Below, piece by piece: positions 47,501-59,920 of a stretch of 64,000 bases of DNA (its first letter is position 1; every line of letters begins with the position of its first letter). Both the position numbers and the translations under genes were made by a program. The notes beneath the pieces were generated by a model. The model was not told where the DNA came from. It saw nothing but the letters and a program-made list of their open reading frames with translations, and searched no databases. The DNA is from Saposhnikovia divaricata (lineage: Eukaryota; Streptophyta; Magnoliopsida; Apiales; Apiaceae), in the NCBI GenBank assembly GCA_036435485.1, contig CM071594.1:196754216-196818215 (forward strand), in the 5' to 3' direction.

Positions 47501-50500
47501 TCTTCACCCTTCCGATGGAGCTACGTCTGTTCAAGTTGAGAAGCTTCAAGGACCGTCTGATTTCAGATCTTGGAAAAGGGCAATGGAAATCAACCTTGCC
47601 TCCAAGCGTAAGCTAGGTTTTGTGACTGGTGAAGTGACTAGACCAACCGATGTTGTGCAAGGAGAGCTGTGGGACACTTGCAATAACATGGTAATCGCCT
47701 GGTTAACTCATAACGTTTCTCCCTCTATTATGAAATCTATCATGTTCATGACTTCTGCTGCTGCTATATGGTCTAACCTTGAAACTCGTTTTCAACTTAC
47801 AAATGGCTCTCGCAAGTATAAGATTAATAAAGATATTTATGAGCTTAGACAGAGCAATATGTCTATTAATGAATACTACACTGCTATGCGTACTCTATGG
47901 GAAGAATTGGAAACCTTAAATGTATTACCTGTAGTCACAAGTCCCAGTGACGATGTTAAAGCTCTGTTGGCTACTATTGCGTCCCAGAAAGATGAAAGTA
48001 AATTGTTTCAGTTTTTAAACGGTCTTGATGAGTCTTATAACTCCCAACGTAGCCATTTTCTCCTTATGTCGCCTCTACCATCTGTAGAAACTGCCTCTGC
48101 AGCGTTACAGCAAGAAGAGGCTCAGAGAGAGTTGCTTCATATAAATAAGATGGATAATGAATCTATGGCCTTGTTTTCGAGACCAACCTCTATCAAAACT
48201 GGATTACCTGTACCTGTATGTACTGTTTGTGGTCGAAGAGGTCATAAAAATGATAAGTGTTGGAATGTGATTGGTTATCCAAAGTGGGATAATAAACAGG
48301 GTAATTCTTACTCTACTTTTAAAGGCAAATCTCAAAACACTGGTGCTCAGAGATGGAACACTGGGCCTAAACAAGGAACCTCTTCTAAGATGGCTGCTAC
48401 GGTTCAGGTTACAAATGAACCTTCATCTGCTTTCACTCCTGAACAGCTTGCTCAGCTGGCACAAATGTTCACTATGCAGCAGAGAGGATCTGATACAGAC
48501 GAAGAATTGGAGCAACCTTTTTCTGGAATGTTGTCTTGCAACTTAACCAAGGGTGCATTTGATTCGTGGATCATAGACTCTGGTGCCACGGATCACATGA
48601 CACCAGATTTTACACATTTAAACGATCCAGTGTTACTCAGCAAGGACACTCAAATCAATCTACCAACAGGAGCACAAGCTCACATTTCACATATGGGCAC
48701 AGTAAAACTAAACACTGGCTTGGTATTGCATAAAGTTCTATGTGTCCCATCCTTCCAACATAAGTTACTGTCTGTGAGAAGATTGAGTGTTGACAATGAT
48801 TGTCAGGTTCAGTTTTTTAGCACTCACTGTGTAATTATTGATAACAAGTCTAAAGAAGTAGTTGGGCTTGGAAAGGCACATCAAGGCTTATACTATTTGG
48901 TGGATCATATCTCTACTAATGTCCCAGAAGAATGGTTGCATCCTGCTTCTACACTATTTTCTTCAAATGCTTCTAGTATCTCACCAACACCAACAGAGTT
49001 TGACAAATGGCATCATCGATTGGGACATGCCTCTACTACAAAACTGAAGCTCATTCCCTGTGTTAAACCCTTTGTGGAACTCTCTCCTAAGGTATGTATT
49101 ACCTGTCCAATGTCCAAGTTTACAAAGTTGCCATTTGCTTTAAGTGATTCACGTGCTAAAGCCCCATTTGATCTGATTCATATCGACATATGGGGACCAT
49201 ATAAAGTGTATACTCGTGGCAAGTTTAAACACTTTCTTACTATTGTTGATGACAATACTCGAAACACATGGGTGTACCTGTTACAGCATAAATCTGACAC
49301 TTTATCTGCTCTAAAAACTTTTGTTATGTATGCTAAGACTCAGTTCAAAGAAGAGGTCAAAACTATCAGGTCTGATAATGCCCTCGAGTTTGATGACTCG
49401 TTGTGCAAAGAATTTTTTCAGCAAAATGGAATCACTCATCAAACTTCGTGTGTAAGAAGGCCTCAACAAAACGCCCGTGTCGAACGCAAACATCGTCATA
49501 TACTGGAGGTGGCTCGTTCCTTGAGGTTTCACGCTTCACTTCCTTTGAAATACTGGGGTGAATGCGTGATGACTGCTGTGTACATCATCAACAGACTTCC
49601 TACTGCTGTCTTGAATAATTTATCACCATATGAAATTCTATTTAAAGAACCACCAGACTACAACGTAATGAAGATATTTGGCTGTCTCGCTTTTGCTTGC
49701 AATCCTTCTACTCCTGGTGATAAGTTTGCACCTCGAGGAGTTCCCTGCGTATTTCTTGGTTATCCTGCTCTGCAAAAAGGATACAGGCTCCTTAATTTGC
49801 AAACAATGCAAACTTTTGTCTCTCGGGATGTACAGTTTCATGAATTTGTGTTTCCTTTTAATACTTCCTCTACTGGGTCCTATATGCAACCTACACCATC
49901 TACTTTACCATCTGTGTCAAATCCTCCATCCTATGACGATTTTGCTCCCTTTCCAGACAATAATGAACAAGCCTTGCTTGATGATCAGGCCCATCCACAA
50001 AGCCCTTTGTCAAACCCACAAAACACTGATTCCACACCTACTTCAAACCTTGATACAACAATAGTTCCTGTGAGACGATCCACCAGACCACACAGTGTTC
50101 CAACTTGGCATAAAGACTTTGTTACTAATTTGCCTGCTACGTCTCAAATCAACACTGTGGCTACAACAACCATCAATCCTACTTTTCACTGTTTCCTTTC
50201 TACTCTTACCCAAAACAGTGACCCTGTGTACTTTAAAGATGCAGTCAAAAGTGAACACTGGGTGCAAGCCATGAATGCAGAGCTCGATGCATTAGAGCAG
50301 AATGAAACTTGGTCAATAATCCCTCTCCCTCCTGGCCAACATGTCATAGGCTCAAAATGGGTCTACAGAACGAAATTCAACCCAGATGGATCAGTTTCAA
50401 AGCACAAAGCAAGACTGGTCATTCTTGGATGCAAACAGCAATATGGCTTGGATTTTCATGAAACGTTCGCTCCAGTTGCTAAAATGACCACCGTGCGTAC

Positions 50501-52710
50501 ATTGCTAGCAGTTGCAGCTGTACAAGATTGGCACACAATCCAAATGGATGTGACCAACGCTTTCCTCCATGGTGAACTATTGGAGACTGTTTATATGACA
50601 TTGCCTCAAGGGTATACACACATGGGCTCCAGAATTCACCTTAATCAAGTTCTAACTTCACCTGCCAAGTCACAGCCACGACTGGTATGTAAACTGCAAA
50701 AAACTCTGTATGGTCTACGCCAATCTCCAAGACTTTGGTTCTCAAAATTCTCCTCTACCATTCAAACGTTGGGCTTCATTCAATCCAAAGCTGATTACAG
50801 CCTATTTCTCTTACATTCGTTGTCCACTATTACTCTTATTCTGGTGTATGTCGATGACATTTTGATCTGTGGCAACTGTCTCTCTACCATTGACGATATT
50901 AAGGCAATGATGTCTCAGTCTTTCAACATGAAAGACCTTGGCCCTGTCAACTACTTCTTGGGGATTGAGATAACTCGATCTGCAGACGGATTCTTTCTCT
51001 CTCAACAAAAGTACACTACAGATATCTTGACTGAATTTGGAATGTTGAACGCTAAGCCACTGCATCTACCTATGGATATTAAGTTGAAGTTAACTGCTGA
51101 GCTGGGAAATCCACTTCCTGATCCAACTACATACCAGAGGTTAGTTGGCAAACTTATTTACCTCACTATAACCCGACCAGACATCTCTTTTTCAGTCCAG
51201 ATTTTAACACAATATATGCAACACCCCACCTCTGTTCACATGCAAAGTGCAAAACGTCTACTTCGATACTTGTGTGGTACTATATCTCAAGGAATACTCC
51301 TAGCTTCTAAATCAGCTGCCCAGCTAACAGCTTACTGCGATAGTGACTGGGCTGGTTGCATTTCCACCAGAAAATCGACCTCTGGCTATTGCATTTTTCT
51401 GGGAGACTCTCCAATTTCTTGGAAAACGAAGAAACAAACAGTAGTGGCTCGTTCATCTGCTGAGGCCGAATACCGTGCCATGGCATTCACAGCCTGCGAA
51501 GTAACCTGGTTATCTACCTTACTCAAGGATTTGGGACTGCACAACTTGCCACCAGCCATACTCAAGTGTGACAATCAAGCAGCCTTGTCTATCGCTGCTA
51601 ATCCAGTGATGCACGAACGTACTAAGCATATTGACATAGATTGTCATTATGTCCGTGATCAGTTAAAGGCAGGAACCATTGTCACTCAACACGTATCTTC
51701 TGCAGAGCAAGTGGCTGATATAATGACTAAAGTCCTTCCGGTTAAACTCCATGAGTCTCATGTCACCAAGCTGGGAGCTTCACTCTCTTCTCACTCACCA
51801 GCTTGAGGGGGTGTATTATGAGAAGGCCCATCGACCTATCATGGACTTGCTTGCATCATAGTCTAGCTTCTAATAAATATCTAATGATTAGCTCCTAGTA
51901 TGCTGAGGTGGCATTAGTTTGTTATTTCCTTTTTTGTCTGTTTGTGAGCACTACTCTCTACATATATACGTTGTTTTGTATGAGTAGCTCAGACTGGTTT
52001 TTTCCTCATTTTATCACATTATGTTTTCCTCCAAGCTCTTGGCAATGAAGATCCTTTTATTCTGTCTTTCACTGTAAATGTTATTTGCTCTTTATAAAGC
52101 ATGCAAGAAAACACAATAAACCACGATTGCGAAACAAAGCAATGAAAAAATTAGCATACATTGTGACAATGGGGTTGAAATCTTATAGAGGTTACTGTTT
52201 TCACAATCCAAAACCAAAAGATCACCAGTTGGAGACAACTCCACACTATAAGGTTCAATTCCATGCTTGCTTCCATCGAACAAAGTCTCCACAGTGTATC
52301 CTCCTTCGAATTTGACCAATGAACGACCAGAAATAGCTGAAATATTGCAAAGCATAAATCTCACCAACAAGTAATATTGGTCGTTTCAAAAGAAAGCATT
52401 GAAGTTCTTGAAATGTTAGTCAAAGAAATGATCATACCAACGGGTGCATCTGTTTTCAGTGACCACAACCGTTTAAATAGAGCAGAAACAACATGGGAGA
52501 CAACCTGACTAACAAGTTCTGCACAACATGGAAAATAAATGAGAAGCGCAGTCGTCAAAATGTTAAACATAACACACAAATGCCAAGAGAAAGAATGAAC
52601 AAACTTGTTTATAAAATTATTCACTCACTTGCAGGAGGAGCTGCAGAAGCTGATGAGAACCCAGCAAATAGAATAAGTGAAGTCATAAATACCAACCAAT
52701 GATTACACAT
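44569..52710 (-). CDS. NHL-repeat membrane protein, intron 3 carries a Copia insertion
   Basis: Seven exons with consistent GT-AG borders and phases: 52710-52629, 52518-52438, 52336-52160, 46182-46012, 45865-45653, 45541-45453 and 45225-44569; 1470 nt, 489 residues. The N-terminus MCNHWLVFMTSLILFAGFSS is a signal peptide. Exons 3-5 encode NHL beta-propeller repeats (PTGDLLVLDCENSNLYKIS; DDRGNIYLADTMNMAIRKIS; CSLLVVDRGNQAIREIQ). Exon 6 encodes a membrane helix (GIAVLAAACFFGYMLALL). Exon 7 is a cytosolic, Gln/His-rich tail. The length and order match the plant NHL-domain protein family of unknown biochemical role. A 5.1-kb Copia lies in intron 3 in the opposite orientation; all exons and splice sites remain intact, so the gene may still be expressed if the long intron is spliced. 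Confidence 0.9.
47004..47284 (+). repeat. 5' LTR of the intronic Copia
   Basis: 281 bp, with no visible difference from 51814-52094. It is short, as expected for the Ale lineage. Confidence 0.92.
47448..51806 (+). CDS. Copia Gag-Pol polyprotein
   Basis: Open frame of 1483 codons from 47355. I prefer the internal Met at 47448 (MAGSGSRISLQDL), because Copia gag normally begins there and the upstream 31 residues are hydrophobic leader-like sequence. Domains in order: UBN2-type gag; CCHC knuckle (CTVCGRRGHKNDKC); aspartic protease (WIIDSGATDHM); pre-integrase HHCC (HHRLGH, CITC); integrase DDE core (HIDIWG, RSDNALEF, ARVERKHR); reverse transcriptase with YVDDILICG; RNase H (YCDSDWAGC, SSAEAEYRA, KHIDIDCHYVRDQL). 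No stop or frameshift is present and all catalytic motifs I can check are intact, so it may be functional. Confidence 0.93.
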   Translation: MAGSGSRISLQDLVNPLYLHPSDGATSVQVEKLQGPSDFRSWKRAMEINLASKRKLGFVTGEVTRPTDVVQGELWDTCNNMVIAWLTHNVSPSIMKSIMFMTSAAAIWSNLETRFQLTNGSRKYKINKDIYELRQSNMSINEYYTAMRTLWEELETLNVLPVVTSPSDDVKALLATIASQKDESKLFQFLNGLDESYNSQRSHFLLMSPLPSVETASAALQQEEAQRELLHINKMDNESMALFSRPTSIKTGLPVPVCTVCGRRGHKNDKCWNVIGYPKWDNKQGNSYSTFKGKSQNTGAQRWNTGPKQGTSSKMAATVQVTNEPSSAFTPEQLAQLAQMFTMQQRGSDTDEELEQPFSGMLSCNLTKGAFDSWIIDSGATDHMTPDFTHLNDPVLLSKDTQINLPTGAQAHISHMGTVKLNTGLVLHKVLCVPSFQHKLLSVRRLSVDNDCQVQFFSTHCVIIDNKSKEVVGLGKAHQGLYYLVDHISTNVPEEWLHPASTLFSSNASSISPTPTEFDKWHHRLGHASTTKLKLIPCVKPFVELSPKVCITCPMSKFTKLPFALSDSRAKAPFDLIHIDIWGPYKVYTRGKFKHFLTIVDDNTRNTWVYLLQHKSDTLSALKTFVMYAKTQFKEEVKTIRSDNALEFDDSLCKEFFQQNGITHQTSCVRRPQQNARVERKHRHILEVARSLRFHASLPLKYWGECVMTAVYIINRLPTAVLNNLSPYEILFKEPPDYNVMKIFGCLAFACNPSTPGDKFAPRGVPCVFLGYPALQKGYRLLNLQTMQTFVSRDVQFHEFVFPFNTSSTGSYMQPTPSTLPSVSNPPSYDDFAPFPDNNEQALLDDQAHPQSPLSNPQNTDSTPTSNLDTTIVPVRRSTRPHSVPTWHKDFVTNLPATSQINTVATTTINPTFHCFLSTLTQNSDPVYFKDAVKSEHWVQAMNAELDALEQNETWSIIPLPPGQHVIGSKWVYRTKFNPDGSVSKHKARLVILGCKQQYGLDFHETFAPVAKMTTVRTLLAVAAVQDWHTIQMDVTNAFLHGELLETVYMTLPQGYTHMGSRIHLNQVLTSPAKSQPRLVCKLQKTLYGLRQSPRLWFSKFSSTIQTLGFIQSKADYSLFLLHSLSTITLILVYVDDILICGNCLSTIDDIKAMMSQSFNMKDLGPVNYFLGIEITRSADGFFLSQQKYTTDILTEFGMLNAKPLHLPMDIKLKLTAELGNPLPDPTTYQRLVGKLIYLTITRPDISFSVQILTQYMQHPTSVHMQSAKRLLRYLCGTISQGILLASKSAAQLTAYCDSDWAGCISTRKSTSGYCIFLGDSPISWKTKKQTVVARSSAEAEYRAMAFTACEVTWLSTLLKDLGLHNLPPAILKCDNQAALSIAANPVMHERTKHIDIDCHYVRDQLKAGTIVTQHVSSAEQVADIMTKVLPVKLHESHVTKLGASLSSHSPA
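51814..52094 (+). repeat. 3' LTR of the intronic Copia
   Basis: Identical by eye to 47004-47284; preceded by the polypurine tract and followed by the TAAAG duplication. Confidence 0.92.
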
Positions 52711-53713
52711 TTTTCTTGTTCCTCTGAACAGCCACCTAAAAAACAAGCCTGTTTAAACAAGAAGATATACTCTGCAATTCATAGAAGAGTGAGACCAACC
52801 AGATTTTTTTTTCTTTAACAGATGTCCTTCTCTTTTTCTTCACACAATGAGAGCAAGGATGGGGCAGGTAATATAAAAAAACGGAAAGGGTGTGAGTTTG
52901 TGGAGGTTATAAGAGTGGTAAACAAATGTAACTGAGAGAATATATAAAGGAAAAAAGTTAAAAGAAAAAGACACAGGGTGTAGCTACCATATAAGAAAGA
53001 TGGACCTTCATTTCTTCAACAGAGGAGGTTTATGATATAATATTAGAACATATTACTTTCGTCATCACCAAATTTCGAGCGAGATACACAGAATATGTTT
53101 ACTTTAAGGTGGAAAGTACAGAATCTGTTATTTGTTTAGTTTATGACATACTATTACTCGTCTTGGCCTCTTGGGCTTGTTTGGTGTTCCCCACATGACA
53201 TGTGCTGTTCAGACTCTTCATAGAAGAATACCAGTAACCAGTGGGTGATGAAATTTATGAGTGTAAGCGAAGCACTGGTCCAAAAATTCTGGACTTGGGA
53301 TTTAAAAGCATTATCCTTATGGCCATAATTGCATGCATTGTCTTTCATCTGTAAAAAAAAAAAATGCAAGCATGGACCATCTTGTTTACTCATTGTGTCC
53401 TACTATCCTGAACATATATAATTATTTTTATGAAATCCAAAAACAAGCAAACGCCTGTTTTCTTATGGAAAAACAAGCAAAAACAGAGATTAAGACGCAT
53501 CAATGAAGTATTTACTCAACAAAATTTCATCTAAAGAGGTTAGGCATAATGGAAGGATCCCCAAGTACTGAAGATTGTTATAGGTCAGAATACTTTTTCA
53601 CTAGCATGCCTAAAGCTCAATAGCTTATATTCATATCAGCTTCGAATAGAAGCTCTGTTCTATAATTTACAGTGCCTCACTCAACTTAACAATTACATGT
53701 TTTACTATGTAGA
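52711..53713. other. Intergenic space, probable NHL promoter and transporter 3' UTR
   Basis: Lies between the start of the NHL gene and the stop of the transporter gene, both on the minus strand. A short frame at 53154-53393 has no recognisable content. No distinct regulatory motif was identified. Confidence 0.45.
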
Positions 53714-54364
53714 TTAAACATGGTATATCATTCCCACCTCTAGAGTAGATGCTCGGGGAAAGCTCAGTGCATATGTTGGCCCCCGGGAGTTTCTTCTTAA
53801 GAAATCATATCCTACGTTGATTACAGCTTTCTTAATAAAGCTTGAATCCCTTTTTGCCCTAACATAACAGTGCCCCAGTATAAATGCAATCCCCGACTCC
53901 CTTGCTTCCATCAATTCTTGCAGCTCCTCACGAACACCCGTGTCTATCTCTGGGCTATGTGGCACAAGAAACCTCACTTTCTTCACTGGGATCTCAGGCG
54001 ACTCGATTTCTGTGAAGTCTGAAGTGCCAGCCATTTCTGCGAAGTCGACATCCTCCTCACACATCCTTGTATTCATGTAATATGAGGAAGATGTTCCAAC
54101 AACTGTCATCTTTTCGTCATCCCCAGAATCTTCTAATCCTGTAATAGATTCTTGCCTTTCTGACCGGATGAATTCCATTATGCTACAAACAAGGTCTCTC
54201 TCAAACTCCACATCGTCCAAATGGATATCGCGGTAGCCATATCGTGCTATGCACCGATAAAACCGGTATTCTTTTGGACCAATCCTTCCCACCAGGAACC
54301 TTTCCTCGGGTCTAACGTGAGGTACTGGAACAGATTTGATGCATAAGAAAACTAGAACCTGATG

Positions 54365-54397
<33 letters not shown>

Positions 54398-57300
54398 TAT
54401 GGCTGGAATTCCGGAGACAAGCTCGGTGTGAATCAAACCAATGCCCCGCACCCGCACAATTCCAAGATTAGGACCCAAACTGAGTAGCCAGTTTATGGAA
54501 ACCTTGTTTTGAACATCAAATTCATATTTTAGTTGTGTACCATAATGCCAAGTATACATAATTAACATAAAGATAAAGGATAAGACAATTGGGACCCAAG
54601 CTCCTTCAAGGAACTTCACAAGGGAAGCTGAAAAGTAGAGGGCCTCAATGGAACCAAAGAATAATATGAAGCACAATGCCAGAACGATATTTTTATGCCA
54701 GCATAGAACAATGACAAGAGACATTAGGCAAGAAGTGACCAGCATCACCGTAATCACTGCCAAACCTGCAGCATAATTGAGACGCTGTCACAAATTATAC
54801 AGCGACAAAACAACGACTTTACTAAAAACATAACAGAAATAGATTATTTTTCTAATGAAAATAATTAGCTACATCATTGTGATAAATTAGTAATGGGGCA
54901 TCTATCTAGCAGAGGTGAGTGCTAAAACTTGAAAGTAAATTTTCTGCCTTTCTTAAGGCAACGCAACCATAATATGGTCCCAGTTGTCAGAATGTTTAAT
55001 GAAAATGGGAGAGACTACAATGCCAACGTTTTTTCTTCAGCAGGAAACTATACAATGACAAAATGTCATCCTTGACCATAGTAACAGGTAATCAAGGACT
55101 TGATCGTGAAATCTTAAAAGGAAGTAGATAAAATACTATAAACGGAAAAATGTTGCCTTTTAATGGATGGTTTGAATATGTGAATGTTATGGATCAAGTG
55201 ATTCTTTTAGGCAAAAACAAAGACCAGCCAGATTAAGAAAATGTGTGCTACATATATGTGGGGTCAAATAAGTTACTTATATAGTTCCTTATATTGTTGG
55301 CAAGCTTTCTAACTAAAGAACTCTAAGATAGAGAAACAAATGGAAACTAAAAGAGCATTAAACACTGTAATATGACATTTTACCTGCATACAGAAAATTA
55401 GAAAAACTACATTTGATTACCTGATGCATTACTAATATGTTTCGTGTCTCTGAAACCAATAGTAACAGCCAAGCATAGCAGCATTAAGGTCCAATTAATC
55501 TCTGGGATGTAGATTTGGCCATGCATTTTTGATGATGTGTGGATTATCTTAACTCTTGGGAAGCAACCCAATACCGAACATTGTTTGATAATTGAAAAGG
55601 TTCCAGTGATAATGGCTTGGCTTCCAACCACCGCCGCGAGTATAGCTATTGCCAGAACGGGCCAACGAAGTTTCTCTGAACAGTTATGTTTTTCAAATAC
55701 AAAAAAAAAAGTTACAAATGTGTTCTGTCCTCTCCATAGAAATTAACTTCACAAAAACAAAGTGTAATATTTGGGAAATTAATCACACACGTACCAGGGA
55801 CTGATACATAGAATCCGATATTGTAGTCAGTTGCTATATTATGATGTTTGGAAAGATAAGCTGCTTGCCCCATATACGCTAGGATTAAGGATGGATAAAC
55901 CACGAAGGTGAAAGCAATCTGCAGTAAACTACTATCTTTAAGACAAGTTGCTTTCATGTATAATATTTGTATAAGCATTAAGTACATACAAAGCATTACA
56001 ATCATAAAGCAAAGAAATCTCTAGAAGACAGAAGCAGTTACTGCAGTTGATTCTACTTATCACTCTTTATATTAATGCATTGCTCTTTTCTAATCTTTGC
56101 AAATAGCTAACTTGTTCAAAAAGAAAAATGACTTCTAAGAGTTTGACAGTGTCTTTGTCTATACTAAAGTTCATTTCTACTCTCTAGTGAACAGATATTA
56201 GGACAGTACTTATCTATTGTATCTGGTAACACCAAAGAAAAACCGTATTATACAGTTAGAGAGTGTGCAAGCTAACAAGGATCCCTTTTACTTGCTGCTA
56301 ATAAACTGTTGAAGAAGGCACAACAGTGATTTCATGCATTCTTTTAACTAGGTTACTTTCCCGGCTGATATGATTTATTTTGAAAATCTTTTCACATAAA
56401 TAAAATTGAAAAGTGTTTATGCTATGAAACTTTTGATGTTTCAATTTCAAAAGTTGTCGACGGCGGTTATCTGTTCGTTTGAGAAATTATATATAAAAAG
56501 GGAATTCCACTATAATTTTCTGTAACAAATGTTTGTACTTTACAAATGATAAAAACGAAATTGTTGTGGAAGCAACTACTGCAAATGATAAATCTTAAGC
56601 AGAAGTACTATAACAAACAACTCAAAGAATGAGGAAAAAATTGCAAATCAAGTGATTCATCACCACTTAAAGAAAGGATGGATCATGCACATCAAGAACA
56701 AGAAAGAACATTCTAAAAGGTTTGAGGTGAAAACACCTTCAGAACAACATAAGAAGAAGAGATGGGGAAAAAATGGCCAAAGTGCACTCTATATGATGAA
56801 GTTTAGTGTGCCCATTTTAGAAAATTAAGACGCTAGAGGTTGAACTCATAAACTTAACAGATATCAATTTCAAGTATATTTAATTATTTACCTTGATAGA
56901 CAACTGAGAAAAATGACCAAGATCAGCAAACATTGCCTCTGAACCTGTTTTTTGTTAAGTGCAACATGAAATGATTTGTTAATAATTCTGATTATAACTG
57001 CGTCGAGAACATATATAATTAAATATCTCACCAGTTATGCATAGCAGAATCCCACCCAAGGACATCCAACCTTGTCTCTGTGTCTTCTTCAAAAATTTGT
57101 ACATGTAATGAGGAGAGAGTGCTTGGAACACATGGGGATTCCAGTAAAAGATGTTGTACAGTCCGATGGTGCTTATGCAAAACAGCCATATTATCACGAT
57201 GGGTGCAAACAAAAACCCTATACGGTGTGTCCCATAGTGTTGTAAGAAAAACAAAATTACCAGGATGAGACAAGCAACTGGGACTTCAACATCTGCAGAA

Positions 57301-59920
57301 GTAGTAAACCACTTATAATTTCATAATAATGTATGCAACTTGAGTATACGAGTCACCCTAAGGTATGAAAAGTTAAATGTAATCCGAGTCACCCAAAGGT
57401 ATGATATGTTAAATGTAAAAGCAAAGGTTTGCAGGAATGTAACATAAATAGCAAGTGCTGAAAGCTTCAAAATATCTGGTAAGAATTGCAGTATGACTAT
57501 ACAACTAGGTCTTCACTAGCGAAGAAAGAGTTATACTTGCTTACCACAAAGAGCTTCTCGTTACATCATTTACAATTTAGTTTATGTTCCAAAAGGAGTC
57601 TACTATTATGGGTGGCAGAACTGGAAATTTAATTGAAGTTGGCAAAAAATACTGCACAAGAATTGATTCCCACTAACTCAAAGGCAGGCCACTTGCTTTC
57701 AATCAATCTTAACATTTCGTCTCGGACATTTGGACTTGGGCTGAAAGATCAGATTCTAGCTGATGCCACATATGATCAAGCTATATATATGCGTTTTATT
57801 GTATATGCTACTTTGTCCTTGCATAGAAGACTATACTACCATAATATAATTTAATAATTTGTCATTACAAGATCTTTTTGCATTTTCATAGTAACAGCAT
57901 AGCATAGTATTGTACTGCTTCAATAACACTTGAAGGAATCCAACTTGAGTTCGTTTATATTATGTTTGACGAAATTTCGTATTTAAAAAAACATTATGTT
58001 TGACGATGTCATGTTTGTAAATTCTAAACTCAGATTATGACACACAGTTACTAATCCACAAACAAAATTGCAAATTTTCTTTTTAATTGAACTTCAGTGT
58101 AGCTAATAATATAGACATTTACATAAAAAAAAAAAAAAAATAGCAACTCACATTGATTTCAAGTTTTAGGATTGCAAAATTGAAACTCTTCTCATGAAAC
58201 ATAGGGAGCATACTTTTCGTTTTCATGTGACTGAACTCACCTAAGTTGCCTATCTCTCAACCTTACAAATGTGCAACATTATCCACTTCTTCTTGATAAT
58301 TAATCAAAACAATTTCCAGCCTCAACTTATTACAGTGTAAGGCTGGAACCTAATTTTCATCTTTCTAGTTGATGCTGATTTGACTTTTATAAAGAAGAAA
58401 GCTCTGTCTGATCAAAATACCAAAGGACCCACAATAATGCATGCAGAACACATTTGTATCACCAACATCATGTCCACACAAATGGTTCTAGATTACAAAT
58501 GAAGGCCTGCATACTAATATAAATCAGTAATTCTATGATTCTAGCACCTAATTGTGTGCCTCTCTTTAAAGCATATACAGAGTGAAGTGACACTTGTTCA
58601 TGCTTCAGTACAACAGCAGATGAGAGCCGTGAGGACTCTGCAACCCTCTATCACTATACATTATGTGGTCCATTGGCCATTGCTACATCATATTCCCCTT
58701 TTAATTTAAACTTTGTAGATTCCCTAGTAGTTGGTAATACGAAAATAATTAAATGCCATATAGCTCAATTAAACACCTTGCCAACCTTTTTTTTCTTGCC
58801 TCAATTATACAAACAGGAAATTTTAAAGGTAACCAAATCTTGTAGACAATGAAAAATTAGCTAATTGTAAGGGACTCACATTGGTGATGATGCTTCGACA
58901 TGAAAAGCTCTAGGCCAGAAACAGCTGAAAATACTGCACAAATTTGAAGAGTAACAAAATCCCAACTTGTAAAAAATTGCGAAGTTGGATCAATCAACTG
59001 TCACAGAAAAACTAATAACATAGAGACCACAATTACCATTAATAGCCGGTGTAAGGACTCCATCACCGATGACCATACAAGTGCCAATTAGAGTCAGTAT
59101 GAGCAACACCCTTTGTAACACTTTGTTTTTTTCTAAAGTCGATTTCAACTTCATTCCATAACCTTTATTATCGGTAGGTATCTCATCTTTCCTGTACTCA
59201 TACAGCTCCTCATCTGCAAGCTGGCCATTAGGCAAAGTGCTAACTCGGGCGTGCCGGCAAAGGAGTGTATACAAAGCAAAAGTCCCACCCTCACCATTAT
59301 CATCAGCTCTAAGCACTATAAACACATACTTAAGCAGTGGAATAATAGTTAATGTCCAGAAAATAAAAGACAAGGCCCCAAATATCTCCTCATTAGACTC
59401 CGTATGATGAATATCTTCTGCGAAAGTGCTTTTGAACACATACAAAGGTGAAATGCTCAAATCTCCATATACTACTCCCAAACTCTGATAAGCTAAAGTC
59501 AAGACTGTTCTCCATGATTCCTTCTGTAAATTCAACATACATGATTATCAGCAAAACCGCACTTATTTAGACCAAAATAACAGAACGTAATGACTGCAGG
59601 CTCGATCAGCAGAATACGCATTACAGAGGTCTTGCCCCGCAGCTTATTGTTGCTTGCCATGTACTTAAATGTAATAATTTTCGATAAAATGTAACAAAAT
59701 GACTTGAAAATAAAAATCTTGAATTTGACTTACAAAAATTATAGTCAAGAACATAAATGATTACAACTTATTAGCCAATATATATTTTTTTGACTTGATT
59801 TGTGCATATATTTGGATATATAAGTCATTTGTGCATGACTTGAAATGAAAATCTTGAATTTGGGTATACAAAAAATCTGACCTTGATTGGATTATGACGG
59901 TTCCAAGCTTCAACATCCAT
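53714..59920 (-). CDS. HAK/KUP/KT potassium transporter
   Basis: Eight exons with GT-AG borders and consistent phases: 59920-59882, 59523-59037, 58933-58880, 57292-57032, 56944-56892, 55918-55795, 55675-55421 and 54765-53714; 2325 nt, 774 residues, the usual family length. The 39-bp first exon encodes 13 residues ending in PIK and joins KESWRTVLTLAYQSLG. The filter-region block GVVYGDLSISPLYV, the ADDNGEGGTFALY block, GTCMVIGDGVLTP, SEAMFADLGHFS and AYMGQAAYLSKHH are all present across about a dozen membrane helices. The last exon holds the cytosolic C-terminal domain and ends LEVGMIYHV. It probably moves K+ with H+ across the plasma membrane or an endomembrane. Sequence style suggests the KUP3/KUP4-like branch, but this is from memory of the family, not an alignment. 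Confidence 0.93.

Larger units (their letters stand above)
47004..52094 (+). mobile_element. Ale/Retrofit-like Copia element, apparently intact, in the NHL intron
   Basis: A 5091-bp element with 281-bp LTRs that look identical (47004-47284 and 51814-52094). The 5-bp target duplication TAAAG is at 46999-47003 and 52095-52099. A Met-tRNA-type primer-binding site (TGGTATCAGAGCC, 47285-47297) directly follows the 5' LTR, and a polypurine tract (GAGGGGGTG, 51805-51813) directly precedes the 3' LTR. One long uninterrupted gag-pol frame fills the interior. The LTRs begin TATTATG and end CTCTTTA, so the termini are TA...TA rather than TG...CA. Identical LTRs and an open frame indicate a very recent insertion. 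Confidence 0.95.
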
